Positions 1 through 6,594 of a DNA stretch of 16,467 bases are shown in pieces. How positions within the stretch are numbered: the stretch's first letter is position 1; the number at the start of each line of letters is the position of its first letter. The DNA is from UBA11164 sp002420085 (lineage in GTDB: Bacteria; Pseudomonadota; Gammaproteobacteria; Xanthomonadales; Xanthomonadaceae): the NCBI GenBank assembly GCA_031976395.1, contig DALYLJ010000061.1, positions 1 to 16,467 of the forward strand, given 5' to 3'. The translations under genes and the position numbers were made by a program. Under the pieces are notes generated by a model. That model was given only the letters and a program-made list of their open reading frames with translations, was not told where the DNA came from and made no database searches.

Positions 1-54
1 CGGGTCGTCTTGCAGGAGACCACACAGGATCACGTTGGTATCGACCGCGATCAC
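1..54 (-). CDS. PIN-domain (VapC-like) toxin, N-terminal fragment cut by the window edge
   Basis: Only the first 18 codons are present. Reading from a GTG at 54, the peptide is (V/M)IAVDTNVILCGLLQDDP, the classic opening of a PIN-domain ribonuclease: the Asp of VDTN is the first metal-binding acidic residue, and the hydrophobic strand and the short DDP motif are typical of VapC toxins. Such toxins cleave RNA and are held in check by an antitoxin encoded just upstream, which is what lies at 55-319. No clear Shine-Dalgarno precedes the GTG, and no stop codon separates it from the antitoxin frame, so the true start is uncertain; it could be translated as part of a fusion. Whether the rest of the toxin is intact cannot be seen here. 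Confidence 0.7.
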   Translation of the reverse strand, partial: MIAVDTNVILCGLLQDDP

Positions 55-319
55 GCCGCGCCGACGCGAAGGCGAAGAGGCCAGATCAGTGCGCCGCGCT
101 GCGGTCGCAATCGCACTATCGCGCGACGCTTCCTCGGGGGAGCGGCGGTCGTCCTTCAGGTGCATGAGCACGCCGACGCTCCTCCCGTTGGCCTGCGTGA
201 GGATCGTGGTATGACCATCGTGCTCGACGATGTCGAGATCATCGCCCGGCGCCACGGCCAGGCGGTCACAGATGTGCTTTGGGCAAGGTCACTTGGCGCT
301 TTGAACCGAGAACGGGCAT
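55..319 (-). pseudogene. AbrB/SpoVT-type antitoxin gene with an apparent +1 frameshift, partner of the PIN toxin
   Basis: From an ATG at 319 the frame reads MPVLGSKRQVTLPKA, the start of a swapped-hairpin AbrB/MazE-like DNA-binding antitoxin. It then runs into HL and a TGA at 268-266. Skipping one base near 274 restores the expected continuation, ICDRLAVAPGDDLDIVEHDG, which goes on through HTTILTQANG. That second frame then stays open to base 1, passing in frame into the PIN-domain start without a stop. The family normally has about 70-85 residues and its own stop, so either there are two compensating indels (one near 274, one that removed the stop), or the pair has decayed, or these are sequencing errors. 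A TGA in the neighbouring frame lies about 33 bases before the toxin GTG, consistent with a lost natural stop. The family assignment is firm; the functional state is not. Confidence 0.65.
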
Positions 320-328
320 TCGTGCCTG

Positions 329-351
329 TTTACTGTGCTGCCAATGGTAAA
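329..351. promoter_or_regulatory. Inverted repeat TTTAC-N13-GTAAA upstream of the antitoxin start
   Basis: A 5-bp inverted repeat (329-333 and 347-351) lies 10-32 bases upstream of the antitoxin ATG, where a promoter and autoregulatory operator would be expected. AbrB-type antitoxins commonly bind short palindromes in their own promoter. The repeat is short and could be chance; no good -35/-10 pair is visible with it. Confidence 0.25.
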
Positions 352-382
352 GACACATCCGGCGTTGCTGCCGGGCACGTGA

Positions 383-432
383 TGATGCCACAACGCCAGA
401 CCCCGAGCCTCGGGCGTGCGGTGATGCCACAA
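383..432 (+). repeat. 11-bp direct repeat TGATGCCACAA, two copies
   Basis: The 11-mer TGATGCCACAA occurs at 383-393 and again at 422-432, 39 bp apart, in the non-coding stretch 320-591 between the toxin-antitoxin remnant and speD. I see no gene in this stretch. The repeat is not linked to any mobile-element end that I recognise. Confidence 0.5.
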
Positions 433-448
433 GGCATGGGCCAAAGTC

Positions 449-467
449 CCGCCGAGCCTCCCGGCGG
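449..467. other. Hairpin CCGCCG-N7-CGGCGG in the speD downstream region
   Basis: A perfect 6-bp inverted repeat with a 7-nt loop lies about 125 bases beyond the speD stop. On the minus strand the downstream side is GACTTTGG, so there is no real U-tract. It may be a weak or Rho-assisted end of the speD transcript. Confidence 0.3.
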
Positions 468-501
468 AAGTGTCGATGGCGGGGTGCCGCAGATGGCAGA
501 A

Positions 502-521
502 CGTCGGTCGCGTGACCGACG
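502..521 (-). terminator. Possible speD terminator hairpin (8-bp perfect stem)
   Basis: CGTCGGTC (502-509) and GACCGACG (514-521) form a perfect 8-bp stem with a 4-nt loop, starting 70 bases after the speD stop. On the minus strand the hairpin is followed by TTCTGCC, so it lacks a convincing U-tract. The position suits transcript ending or 3'-end protection. Confidence 0.35.
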
Positions 522-591
522 CGCACGATGAAATACCTGACCACGGCGCCTGCCTGACCCCGGCGCTTGCGATACGCCCTGCCCGACCGGC

Positions 592-1386
592 TCAGCCCAT
601 CAGGTTGCGGCCGTGGAACAGTTCCTCGATCTCGCGCTTGACCTGGGCCTCGATGCGCATCCGGTCCTTGAAGCCGATGTTGCGTGCCTTCTCCTCGAAC
701 AGATAGGTGTCGAGGTCGGCACCCTTGACGTGCATCTTGGTGTGGAAGATGTTCTCCTGGTAGACGTTGACGTCGAACATCTCGTAGCGCGACTGGATCG
801 GCTTGGAGAGAAAGTCCTGGATCGAGTTGATCTTGTGGTCGATGAAATGCTTCTTGCCGCGGACATCGCGGGTGAAGCCGCGCACCCGGTAGTCCATGAT
901 GACGATATCCGACTCGAAGCTCTCGATCAGGTAGTTGAGCGCCTTCAGCGGCGAGATCACGCCACAGGTGGACACGTCGATATCGGCCCGGAAGGTGGCG
1001 ATGCCGTTGTGCGGGTGGGTTTCCGGGTAGGTGTGGACGGTGATGTGGCTCTTGTCGAGATGGGCGACAACGGCATCGGACAGGATCTGCTTGCCGGCAG
1101 CCTTGCGGTCGATCACCGGCTCTTCGGAAATCAGGATGGTCACCGAGGCACCCTGGGGATCGTAGTCCTGGCGGGCCACGTTGAGGATGTTGGCGCCGAT
1201 GATCCGGGCGACCTCGGTGAGAATCTCGGTCAGCCGGTCGGCGTTGTAGGCTTCGTCGATGTACTCGATGTAGCGCTGACGCTGCTCCTCGCTGATCGCA
1301 TAGCAGATGTCGTAGATGTTGAAGCTCAGCGATTTGGTGAGGTTGTTGAAGCCCTGGAGCTTCAGGCGGGGGATCGGCTTGACCAC
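592..1386 (-). CDS. speD: S-adenosylmethionine decarboxylase proenzyme (SpeD)
   Basis: This enzyme makes decarboxylated S-adenosylmethionine, the aminopropyl donor for spermidine synthesis. The protein matches the E. coli-type (264 aa) SpeD family nearly end to end, with landmarks KLQGFNNLTKSLSF near the N-terminus, HLDKSHITVHTYPE, and VSTCGVISPLKALNYL. Self-cleavage should occur between Lys112 and Ser113, with Ser113 becoming the pyruvoyl group; Cys141 is the expected catalytic acid. The GTG at 1386 gives exactly 264 aa and is preceded by GAGGA six bases upstream, so I prefer it over an in-frame start 20 codons earlier. It is transcribed divergently from crp. Family and function are very secure. 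Confidence 0.97.
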   Translation of the reverse strand: MVKPIPRLKLQGFNNLTKSLSFNIYDICYAISEEQRQRYIEYIDEAYNADRLTEILTEVARIIGANILNVARQDYDPQGASVTILISEEPVIDRKAAGKQILSDAVVAHLDKSHITVHTYPETHPHNGIATFRADIDVSTCGVISPLKALNYLIESFESDIVIMDYRVRGFTRDVRGKKHFIDHKINSIQDFLSKPIQSRYEMFDVNVYQENIFHTKMHVKGADLDTYLFEEKARNIGFKDRMRIEAQVKREIEELFHGRNLMG

Positions 1387-1392
1387 GGCGAG

Positions 1393-1397
1393 TCCTC
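1393..1397 (-). promoter_or_regulatory. Ribosome binding site fixing the GTG start of speD
   Basis: GAGGA reads on the minus strand with a 6-nt spacer before the GTG at 1386. It decides between this start and an upstream in-frame start at 1446 that has no such site. Confidence 0.7.
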
Positions 1398-1462
1398 GGG
1401 CAACAGGGGTGGGACGATAGGCAATCGGCGCGCAGCTTGCCCGCACCGGTCGAAGTGGCGTT

Positions 1463-1491
1463 ATTATCGGGCATTCGGCGCCCGCATTGAA
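1463..1491 (-). promoter_or_regulatory. Candidate sigma-70 promoter for speD
   Basis: On the minus strand TTCAAT (1491-1486) is followed after exactly 17 bases by GATAAT (1468-1463). GATAAT matches five of six consensus bases and the -35 matches TTGACA in three of six. The site lies about 75-80 bases upstream of the speD GTG, within the divergent speD-crp region. Confidence 0.5.
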
Positions 1492-1535
1492 CCCGGGCGC
1501 TTCCGCGCTTAAGCTCGAACACTGGGGATGAATCG

Positions 1536-2246
1536 GTGCAATCCGAAATGAAAACGCTCGTGGAACTGCTTCCTGGGCTGAACGTCCGGCATGCGGCTGC
1601 CAACGGTCCGCTGGAACCCGACAAGATCACCATCGACCGGTTCCTGGCGTTCTGCCATCGTCGTCGGTTTCCGAATCGGACCGACATCTTCCGCCCGGGC
1701 GATCCGGCCGACACCTTGTACTACGTGGTGTCAGGCTCGCTCAGCATCATCAGCGAGGAGTCCGATGGCCGCGAGCTGGTGCTCGGCTATGCCAACGCCG
1801 GTGACTTCGTCGGCGAGCTCGGCCTGTTCATCGAGGCCGAGCAGCGGGAAGTCATCCTGCGCACCCGCAGCGCCTGTGACCTGGCCCAGATCAGCTACGA
1901 GCGACTCAATCAGTTGTTCGTCGAGCAACTGACCGAGGAATGTCCACGCATCCTGTACGCGATCGGTGCGCAAATCTCCAAGCGTCTGCTGGAAACCAGC
2001 CGCAAGGCCAGCCGCCTGGCCTTCATGGACGTCAGCAACCGGATCGCCCGCACCCTGCTCGATCTCTGCCAGGAGCCGGATGCGATGAGCCATCCGCAGG
2101 GCACCCAGATCAAGGTTTCCCGGCAGGAACTGGCACGCATCGTCGGCTGCTCGCGAGAGATGGCCGGCCGGGTGCTCAAGAGCCTCCAGGAACAGGGTCT
2201 GCTGCACGCGCGCGGCAAGACCGTGGTGGTCTACGGCACGCGCTGA
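1536..2246 (+). CDS. crp: Crp/Clp/Vfr-family global transcription regulator
   Basis: A 236-aa Crp-family activator. The N-terminal cyclic-nucleotide fold (about residues 30-150) contains DTLYYVVSGSLSI and GDFVGELGLF; a long dimer helix follows; and the C-terminal helix-turn-helix reads SRQELARIVGCSREMAGRVL, ending KTVVVYGTR as in CRP. It resembles Xanthomonas Clp more than E. coli CRP: at the position of CRP Ser83 it has Glu (Glu105, in QREVILR), as Clp does at Glu99, a residue linked to c-di-GMP rather than cAMP response. The Thr-Ser pair of the dimer helix (LLETSRKA) is kept. The GTG at 1536 has GGGG eight bases upstream; an in-frame ATG four codons later is possible. Family is certain; the ligand is inferred. 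Confidence 0.95.
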   Translation: MQSEMKTLVELLPGLNVRHAAANGPLEPDKITIDRFLAFCHRRRFPNRTDIFRPGDPADTLYYVVSGSLSIISEESDGRELVLGYANAGDFVGELGLFIEAEQREVILRTRSACDLAQISYERLNQLFVEQLTEECPRILYAIGAQISKRLLETSRKASRLAFMDVSNRIARTLLDLCQEPDAMSHPQGTQIKVSRQELARIVGCSREMAGRVLKSLQEQGLLHARGKTVVVYGTR

Positions 2247-2328
2247 TCCGACACGCCACCCGTCGCGCCCGAGCACGCGATTCCGCGCGATCGGCTCCGA
2301 CAGTCATTCCCGCTCGCCCGCCACCGGC

Positions 2329-2345
2329 CCGACCCGGCGGGTCGG
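2329..2345. terminator. Possible bidirectional terminator hairpin between convergent crp and the phosphatase operon
   Basis: CCGACCC-GGC-GGGTCGG is a perfect 7-bp inverted repeat with a 3-nt loop, placed in the 115-bp gap between two convergent genes. Neither strand has a U-tract, so intrinsic termination would be weak. Confidence 0.35.
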
Positions 2346-2361
2346 AGGCGCTGATCCGATA

Positions 2362-3024
2362 TCAGTCGATCGGGGCGATCACCTCGACGTCACCGCAGAC
2401 CCGCCGCACCCGGCGCACGGTCGCGGCGGTCGGCGCAACCAGAACCCGGTGCTGGGCGTGGCGCAGCAGAGGCAGGTCGCGGACGCTGTCGGTGTAGACC
2501 ACCGAGAACGGCGGCACGATGCCGGCCTCGGCGAGCGCGTCGAGTTTGCGTGGCCCGAAGCAATGGCGCTCGGGTAGCCAGCCACCGAAGCCGGGACGCA
2601 GCCGCGAGCCGACCCAGACCGGCACCTCCGGTCCGTCCAGCGCCGACCAGAGTTGCCGGGCCAGCCGTTGTTCGGCGCCGGTGACGATCGCGACCCGGTG
2701 ACCGGCGTCGAGGTGATGCCGCAACCGCTCGATCGCAGGAACGATCAGCAACTGCCGACGACGCTCGCCGCACTGCGCGAGAAACCGGTGCCGGTGCGCT
2801 TCCAGTTCATCCGCCGCACGGCCAACCGTGGCCAGCCACAGATAGCCGGCCGCTGCCAGGCGAGCGGTCGGCCACCAGGCAAAGGCCGGCGGCAGCAGGG
2901 GCAGGCCGAGCACGGCCGGCAGGGCGCGCAGTGGACGGTCCCGCAGCAACAGTTTCAGGAAGGCGGCGAAGCTGTCGCCGCGAACCAGGGTACCGTCGAA
3001 GTCGAACAGGACGGTCGGCGTCAT
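2362..3024 (-). CDS. HAD-superfamily phosphatase, PgpC/YfhB-like
   Basis: A 220-aa haloacid-dehalogenase (subfamily IB) phosphatase. Motif I is DFDGT (8-12, nucleophile Asp8 and Asp10), motif II the Thr of IVTGAEQ (Thr115), motif III Lys160, and motif IV TDSVRD (Asp179 and Asp183). Several stretches resemble E. coli YfhB/PgpC, a phosphatidylglycerophosphate phosphatase: the SFAAFLKLLLRDRPL segment with a hydrophobic helix after it (about 33-65), GFGGWLPERHCFG, and TDSVRDLPLLRHAQHR. A role in phospholipid headgroup dephosphorylation is therefore likely but not proven; related HAD-IB proteins act on other substrates such as phosphoserine. It starts 8 bases after the trpC stop, with no strong Shine-Dalgarno, suggesting translational coupling as the last gene of a three-gene operon. 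Confidence 0.85.
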   Translation of the reverse strand: MTPTVLFDFDGTLVRGDSFAAFLKLLLRDRPLRALPAVLGLPLLPPAFAWWPTARLAAAGYLWLATVGRAADELEAHRHRFLAQCGERRRQLLIVPAIERLRHHLDAGHRVAIVTGAEQRLARQLWSALDGPEVPVWVGSRLRPGFGGWLPERHCFGPRKLDALAEAGIVPPFSVVYTDSVRDLPLLRHAQHRVLVAPTAATVRRVRRVCGDVEVIAPID

Positions 3025-3032
3025 CGCGCCGA

Positions 3033-3833
3033 TCAGGACCGGTCAGGTTGGAACAGGCGGGCCAGTTCGGCGCCAGGATCGTCCGCCCGCATGAAGGCTT
3101 CGCCGACCAGAAACGCCGAAATCCCGGCACCACGCATGCGCTCGACATCGGCTCGACTGTGGATGCCACTCTCGGTCACCAGCAGGCGGTCGGCCGGGAC
3201 CATGGGGTGCAGGCGCAGGGTGGTTTCGAGCGAGACCTCGAACGTCCGCAGATTGCGGTTGTTGATGCCCACCAGCGGGGCCGGCACGGTCAGGGCGCGC
3301 GCCAGTTCCTCACCATCGTGGACTTCGATCAGCACATCGAGCCCCAGATCGAAGGCGGTGCCGGCCAGGTCGGCGAGCGCGCGATCATCGAGTGCAGCAA
3401 CGATCAGCAGGATGCAGTCGGCACCCAGCACGCGCGCTTCGACGATCTGGTAGGGATCGATCGTGAAGTCCTTGCGCAGCACCGGCAAGCCACAGGCGGC
3501 GCGAGCCTCGCGCAGGGCCTGATCACTGCCCTGGAAGAAGTCGACATCGGTCAGCACCGACAGACAGGTGGCACCGCCCCGCTGATAGCTCTCGGCAATC
3601 TCGGCCGGGCGGAAATCGGGTCGGATCACGCCCTTGCTCGGGCTGGCCTTCTTGACCTCGGCGATCACACCGGCCCGACCGGCCTCGATCCGGGCGCCGA
3701 GGGCGCGGGCAAAGCCACGGACCGGGGCGGCATCGGCCGCCCTGGCCCGCAGTTCGGCCAACGGCACCCGCGCGCGCCGTTCGGCCACCTCCTCGCGCTT
3801 GCGGCGCAGGATGGTTTGCAGGATGTCACTCAC
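3033..3833 (-). CDS. trpC: Indole-3-glycerol phosphate synthase (TrpC)
   Basis: This 266-aa TIM-barrel enzyme closes the indole ring in tryptophan synthesis, converting carboxyphenylaminodeoxyribulose 5-phosphate to indole-3-glycerol phosphate. The family signature AEVKKASPSKG (58-68) carries the catalytic Glu59 and Lys61. Other markers are LRKDF with Lys121, LIEVH with Glu170, INNRNL (190-195) and VTESGI (219-224). It is monofunctional, with no fused TrpF domain. The start is a GTG at 3833 that overlaps the stop of the upstream isomerase gene (GTGA), so the two are translationally coupled. trpE, trpG and trpD are not next to it here, unlike the trpGDC cluster of Pseudomonas. Confidence 0.97.
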   Translation of the reverse strand: MSDILQTILRRKREEVAERRARVPLAELRARAADAAPVRGFARALGARIEAGRAGVIAEVKKASPSKGVIRPDFRPAEIAESYQRGGATCLSVLTDVDFFQGSDQALREARAACGLPVLRKDFTIDPYQIVEARVLGADCILLIVAALDDRALADLAGTAFDLGLDVLIEVHDGEELARALTVPAPLVGINNRNLRTFEVSLETTLRLHPMVPADRLLVTESGIHSRADVERMRGAGISAFLVGEAFMRADDPGAELARLFQPDRS

Positions 3834-4432
3834 GAATTGGAATACCGCAGCGCGTCGCGAACGAATTCGAGACGATCCTGACCGAAGAACATGTCATCGC
3901 CAACGAAGAAGGTCGGCACACCGAAGGCGCCACGGGACACCGCGTAGTCGGTGTTGGCGCGCAGCAGATCCTTGATCTCCTGCTCCTCGGCGCGGGCCAG
4001 CAGTTTCGCCGGCTCGAAGCCAGCCGCCTCGACGATGGTCTTGAGCGCCTCCGGATCACTGAGGTCGGCACCGAATACCCAGATCGACTCGAACACGGTG
4101 TCCAGGAAGAACCGGAAGCCCTCAGGGTCGTCCTGCAACAGCGCGGTGACCATGCGCATCAGGGTCAGGCTGCTGAACGGGAAGTGCGGGTTCATCTCGA
4201 AGGCGACCCCGTACACGTCGGAATAACGCAGCAGGTCATCGGCCAGATACTTGGCTTTGGCCGGCACCGTGATCGGCGCGGTGTTGCCGGTGGCCTTGTG
4301 GATGGCGCCGACCAGGACCGGTTTCCAGATGATTTCCGCCTCGGCCTCCTGGGCGATCGCATCGACCTGGGTGTAGGCCAGGTACGAGGCGGGGCTGATC
4401 AGGTCGAAACAGAACTCGATGGTCTTGCTCAT
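3830..4432 (-). CDS. 2-hydroxychromene-2-carboxylate isomerase-like, DsbA/GST-kappa family protein
   Basis: A 200-aa thioredoxin-fold protein of the DsbA-like/kappa glutathione transferase group. The N-terminus has FDLISPASYLAY, where Ser13 aligns with the glutathione-activating serine of NahD-type isomerases, in place of the CxxC of true DsbA. WKPVLVGAIHKATGN (36-50) and the cis-proline loop GVPTFFVGDDMFFGQDRL (Pro173) are family hallmarks. Members isomerise 2-hydroxychromene-2-carboxylate in naphthalene breakdown, but many are glutathione-dependent proteins of unknown substrate, and no aromatic-degradation genes are nearby. The ATG at 4432 has AAGGGG upstream at good distance. It leads an operon with trpC and the PgpC-like phosphatase. 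Family secure, substrate unknown. Confidence 0.88.
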   Translation of the reverse strand: MSKTIEFCFDLISPASYLAYTQVDAIAQEAEAEIIWKPVLVGAIHKATGNTAPITVPAKAKYLADDLLRYSDVYGVAFEMNPHFPFSSLTLMRMVTALLQDDPEGFRFFLDTVFESIWVFGADLSDPEALKTIVEAAGFEPAKLLARAEEQEIKDLLRANTDYAVSRGAFGVPTFFVGDDMFFGQDRLEFVRDALRYSNS

Positions 4433-4629
4433 GCGTAGGTTCCCCTTGGTTGATGCACATTCGATTGAATCCGGACGATACTCCGGCGCGACTCCCCGGA
4501 TGACACTGCTCGCGCCGTGTGGGTGCGCCACGTTCGTCGCGTCCGGCGCCGCGACCCCGCGCAGTTTACCCAATGCCGCGTGCCCACCGAAGCCGAACCG
4601 GGGCTCGGCCCGATCCGACCCCGCGCCGG
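4433..4629. other. Intergenic gap between hslU and the isomerase-trpC operon
   Basis: This 197-bp stretch has no credible gene. It must hold the promoter of the isomerase-trpC-phosphatase operon, but I find no convincing -35/-10 pair. On the minus strand a weak inverted repeat (GCCGA...TCGGC) lies shortly after the hslU stop without a U-tract. Nearer the isomerase start there is CCGGA-N6-TCCGG. Confidence 0.5.
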
Positions 4630-5970
4630 CTACAGCACGTAACGACTGAGGTCGCGATCGCGCACCAGTTCGCCGAGCCGGGCATCGACGTAGTCGCGGT
4701 CGATCCGCACCTCATCGCCACTGCGGTCGGGCGCGGCAAACGAAAGGTCTTCCAGCAGGCGCTCCAGAACGGTGTGCAGGCGCCGGGCACCGATGTTTTC
4801 CTGCCGGGCGTTGACCTCGAAGGCGATCTCGGCGAGCCGCTCGATGGCATCGTCGGCGAATGCCAGACGCACACCCTCGGTGGCCATCAGCGCCTCGTAC
4901 TGCTTGGTCAGAGCGTTGCGGGTATCGGCCAGGATGCGCACGAAATCCGCGCGCGACAGCGCCGACAGTTCGACCCGGATCGGGAACCGGCCCTGCATCT
5001 CCGGGATCAGGTCGGACGGCTTGGCGAGATGAAAGGCGCCGGATGCGATGAACAGAATGTGGTCGGTGCGGACCGCGCCGTACTTGGTGCTGACCGTGGA
5101 GCCCTCGACCAGGGGCAGCAGATCGCGCTGCACACCCTCGCGACTGACATCGGCGCCGACCGACTCGGAGCGCTTGGCGACCTTGTCGATCTCGTCGATG
5201 AACACGATGCCATTGTTCTCGCAACTGGCGATCGCCTGCTCGCGAATCTCGTCCTCGTTGACCAGCTTGCCGGCCTCCTCTTCGAGCAATTGCACCCGCG
5301 CCGCCGCCACCGTCATCCGCTTGCGCTGGCTGCGGCCACCGGACAGCCCTTGGAACATCTGTCGCAGTTGCTGACCCATCTCTTCCATGCCGGGTGGCGC
5401 CATGATATCGACGCCAACGTTGATGGCGATCTCCAGTTCGATCTCGCGGGCATCCAGTTCGCCGCTGCGCAGTTGCTGACGCAGGCGTACCCGGCCGGGA
5501 CTCTCCTCGATCACCTGATCGGCGGGATCGTCCGGCTCGAAACCGGGCGGTGGGCTGCGGCGCGGCAGCAGGGCATCGAGCAGACGGTCTTCGGTGCGCG
5601 CTTCAGCCTGGGCGCGGACCCGCGCCTTGGCCTGCTCGCGCAACATCTTGACGGCGGTATCGGCGAGGTCGCGAATGATCTGCTCGACATCCTTGCCGAC
5701 ATAGCCGACCTCGGTGAAGCGAGTCGCCTCGACCTTGACGAACGGGGCATTGGCCAGGGTCGCCAGGCGTCGGGCGATCTCGGTCTTGCCGACCCCGGTC
5801 GGGCCGATCATCAGGATGTTCTTGGGCATGACCTCGTTGCGCAGTTCCGGCGATAGCTGCATCCGCCGCCACCGGTTGCGCAGGGCGATCGCCACCGCCC
5901 GCTTGGCAGCCGCCTGGCCGACGATGAAGGTGTCCAGTGCCTGGACGATTTCTCTGGGGGTCATGTTCAT
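4630..5970 (-). CDS. hslU: HslU, ATPase/unfoldase subunit of the HslVU protease
   Basis: HslU is the AAA+ ring that unfolds substrates and feeds them to the HslV peptidase in the cytoplasm. The 446-aa protein matches E. coli HslU (443 aa) throughout. Visible landmarks are the N-terminal MTPREIVQALD, Walker A GPTGVGKT (56-63), the pore loop GYVG (89-92), a variable intermediate domain (about 110-240), Walker B IVFIDE (255-260), DVSREGVQRDLLPLVEG, the sensor-2 region GARRLHTVLERLLED, and the C-terminal tail DLSRYVL that docks into HslV pockets. Either ATG at 5970 or 5964 could start it; neither has a clear Shine-Dalgarno. It follows hslV by 54 bases, in the usual order. Confidence 0.98.
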   Translation of the reverse strand: MNMTPREIVQALDTFIVGQAAAKRAVAIALRNRWRRMQLSPELRNEVMPKNILMIGPTGVGKTEIARRLATLANAPFVKVEATRFTEVGYVGKDVEQIIRDLADTAVKMLREQAKARVRAQAEARTEDRLLDALLPRRSPPPGFEPDDPADQVIEESPGRVRLRQQLRSGELDAREIELEIAINVGVDIMAPPGMEEMGQQLRQMFQGLSGGRSQRKRMTVAAARVQLLEEEAGKLVNEDEIREQAIASCENNGIVFIDEIDKVAKRSESVGADVSREGVQRDLLPLVEGSTVSTKYGAVRTDHILFIASGAFHLAKPSDLIPEMQGRFPIRVELSALSRADFVRILADTRNALTKQYEALMATEGVRLAFADDAIERLAEIAFEVNARQENIGARRLHTVLERLLEDLSFAAPDRSGDEVRIDRDYVDARLGELVRDRDLSRYVL

Positions 5971-6024
5971 GGCATGGGTTGGACGGCAGGGGCCGACCGG
6001 ATCGAATGGAGACGCGCGCGACGC

Positions 6025-6567
6025 TCAGTTCTCCAGTTCCTCGACCGTCAGGTTGGCATTGGTGTAGATGCAGATTTCGCCAGCGACCGCCAGGGCCTTC
6101 TCGGCGATGCTGCGGGCATCGAGGTCGGTGTTGGCCAGCAGGGCACGGGCCGCAGCCAGGGCGTAGGGGCCACCCGAGCCGATCGCGATCAGTCCATCCT
6201 CGGGTTCGATCACATCGCCATTGCCCGACACGATCAACGAACTGCGGGCATCGGCGACCGCCAGCAGGGCTTCCAACTTGCCGAAGCGGCGCTCGGTTCG
6301 CCAGTCCTTGGCCAGTTCGACGGCAGCACGCAGCAACTGGCCGCCGTGGGCTTCCAGCTTGGCCTCGAACAACTCGAACAGGGTGAAGGCATCGGCGGCG
6401 GCACCGGCGAAACCGGCCAGCACCCGGCCATCGGCCAGGCGGCGAACCTTGCGGGCATTGCCCTTGACCACGGTGTTGCCAAGGGTGACCTGGCCATCCC
6501 CGGCGACCACCACCCGGCCATTGCGGCGCACGGAGAGGATGGTGGTGGCATGAAAGGTTTCGGTCAT
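6025..6567 (-). CDS. hslV: HslV, threonine peptidase subunit of the HslVU protease
   Basis: HslV is the proteasome-beta-like dodecameric peptidase partnered with HslU. The 180-aa sequence contains TTILSVRRNG, VVVAGDGQVTLGNTV, KGNARKVRRL, FAGAAADAFTLFELFE, ELAKDWRTERR and AIGSGGPYALAAARALL, all standard. The catalytic N-terminal Thr should be Thr8, so a short seven-residue propeptide (MTETFHA) must be removed, as seen in other lineages that carry the HATT form rather than the bare MTT of E. coli. I chose ATG 6567; an in-frame ATG at 6576 would add three residues. It is first in the hslVU operon, behind a candidate heat-shock promoter. Confidence 0.97.
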   Translation of the reverse strand: MTETFHATTILSVRRNGRVVVAGDGQVTLGNTVVKGNARKVRRLADGRVLAGFAGAAADAFTLFELFEAKLEAHGGQLLRAAVELAKDWRTERRFGKLEALLAVADARSSLIVSGNGDVIEPEDGLIAIGSGGPYALAAARALLANTDLDARSIAEKALAVAGEICIYTNANLTVEELEN

Positions 6568-6594
6568 GGTCGGCATTCCGGGCAGATGGACGTG

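Noticed and set aside
266..1714. A 482-codon minus-strand frame covering speD in another phase
   Set aside because: Its speD part is low-complexity Arg/Pro/His shadow sequence. Only its last 18 codons (the AbrB start at 319) are meaningful and are reported separately.
4450..4463. FNR-like sequence TTGATGCACATTCG upstream of the isomerase-trpC operon
   Set aside because: Only one half-site is good (seven of ten overall), it lies about 20-30 bases from the start codon, and none of the genes is a typical FNR target.
4519..5856. A 445-codon plus-strand open frame opposite hslU
   Set aside because: Antisense shadow; hslU matches its family end to end on the other strand.
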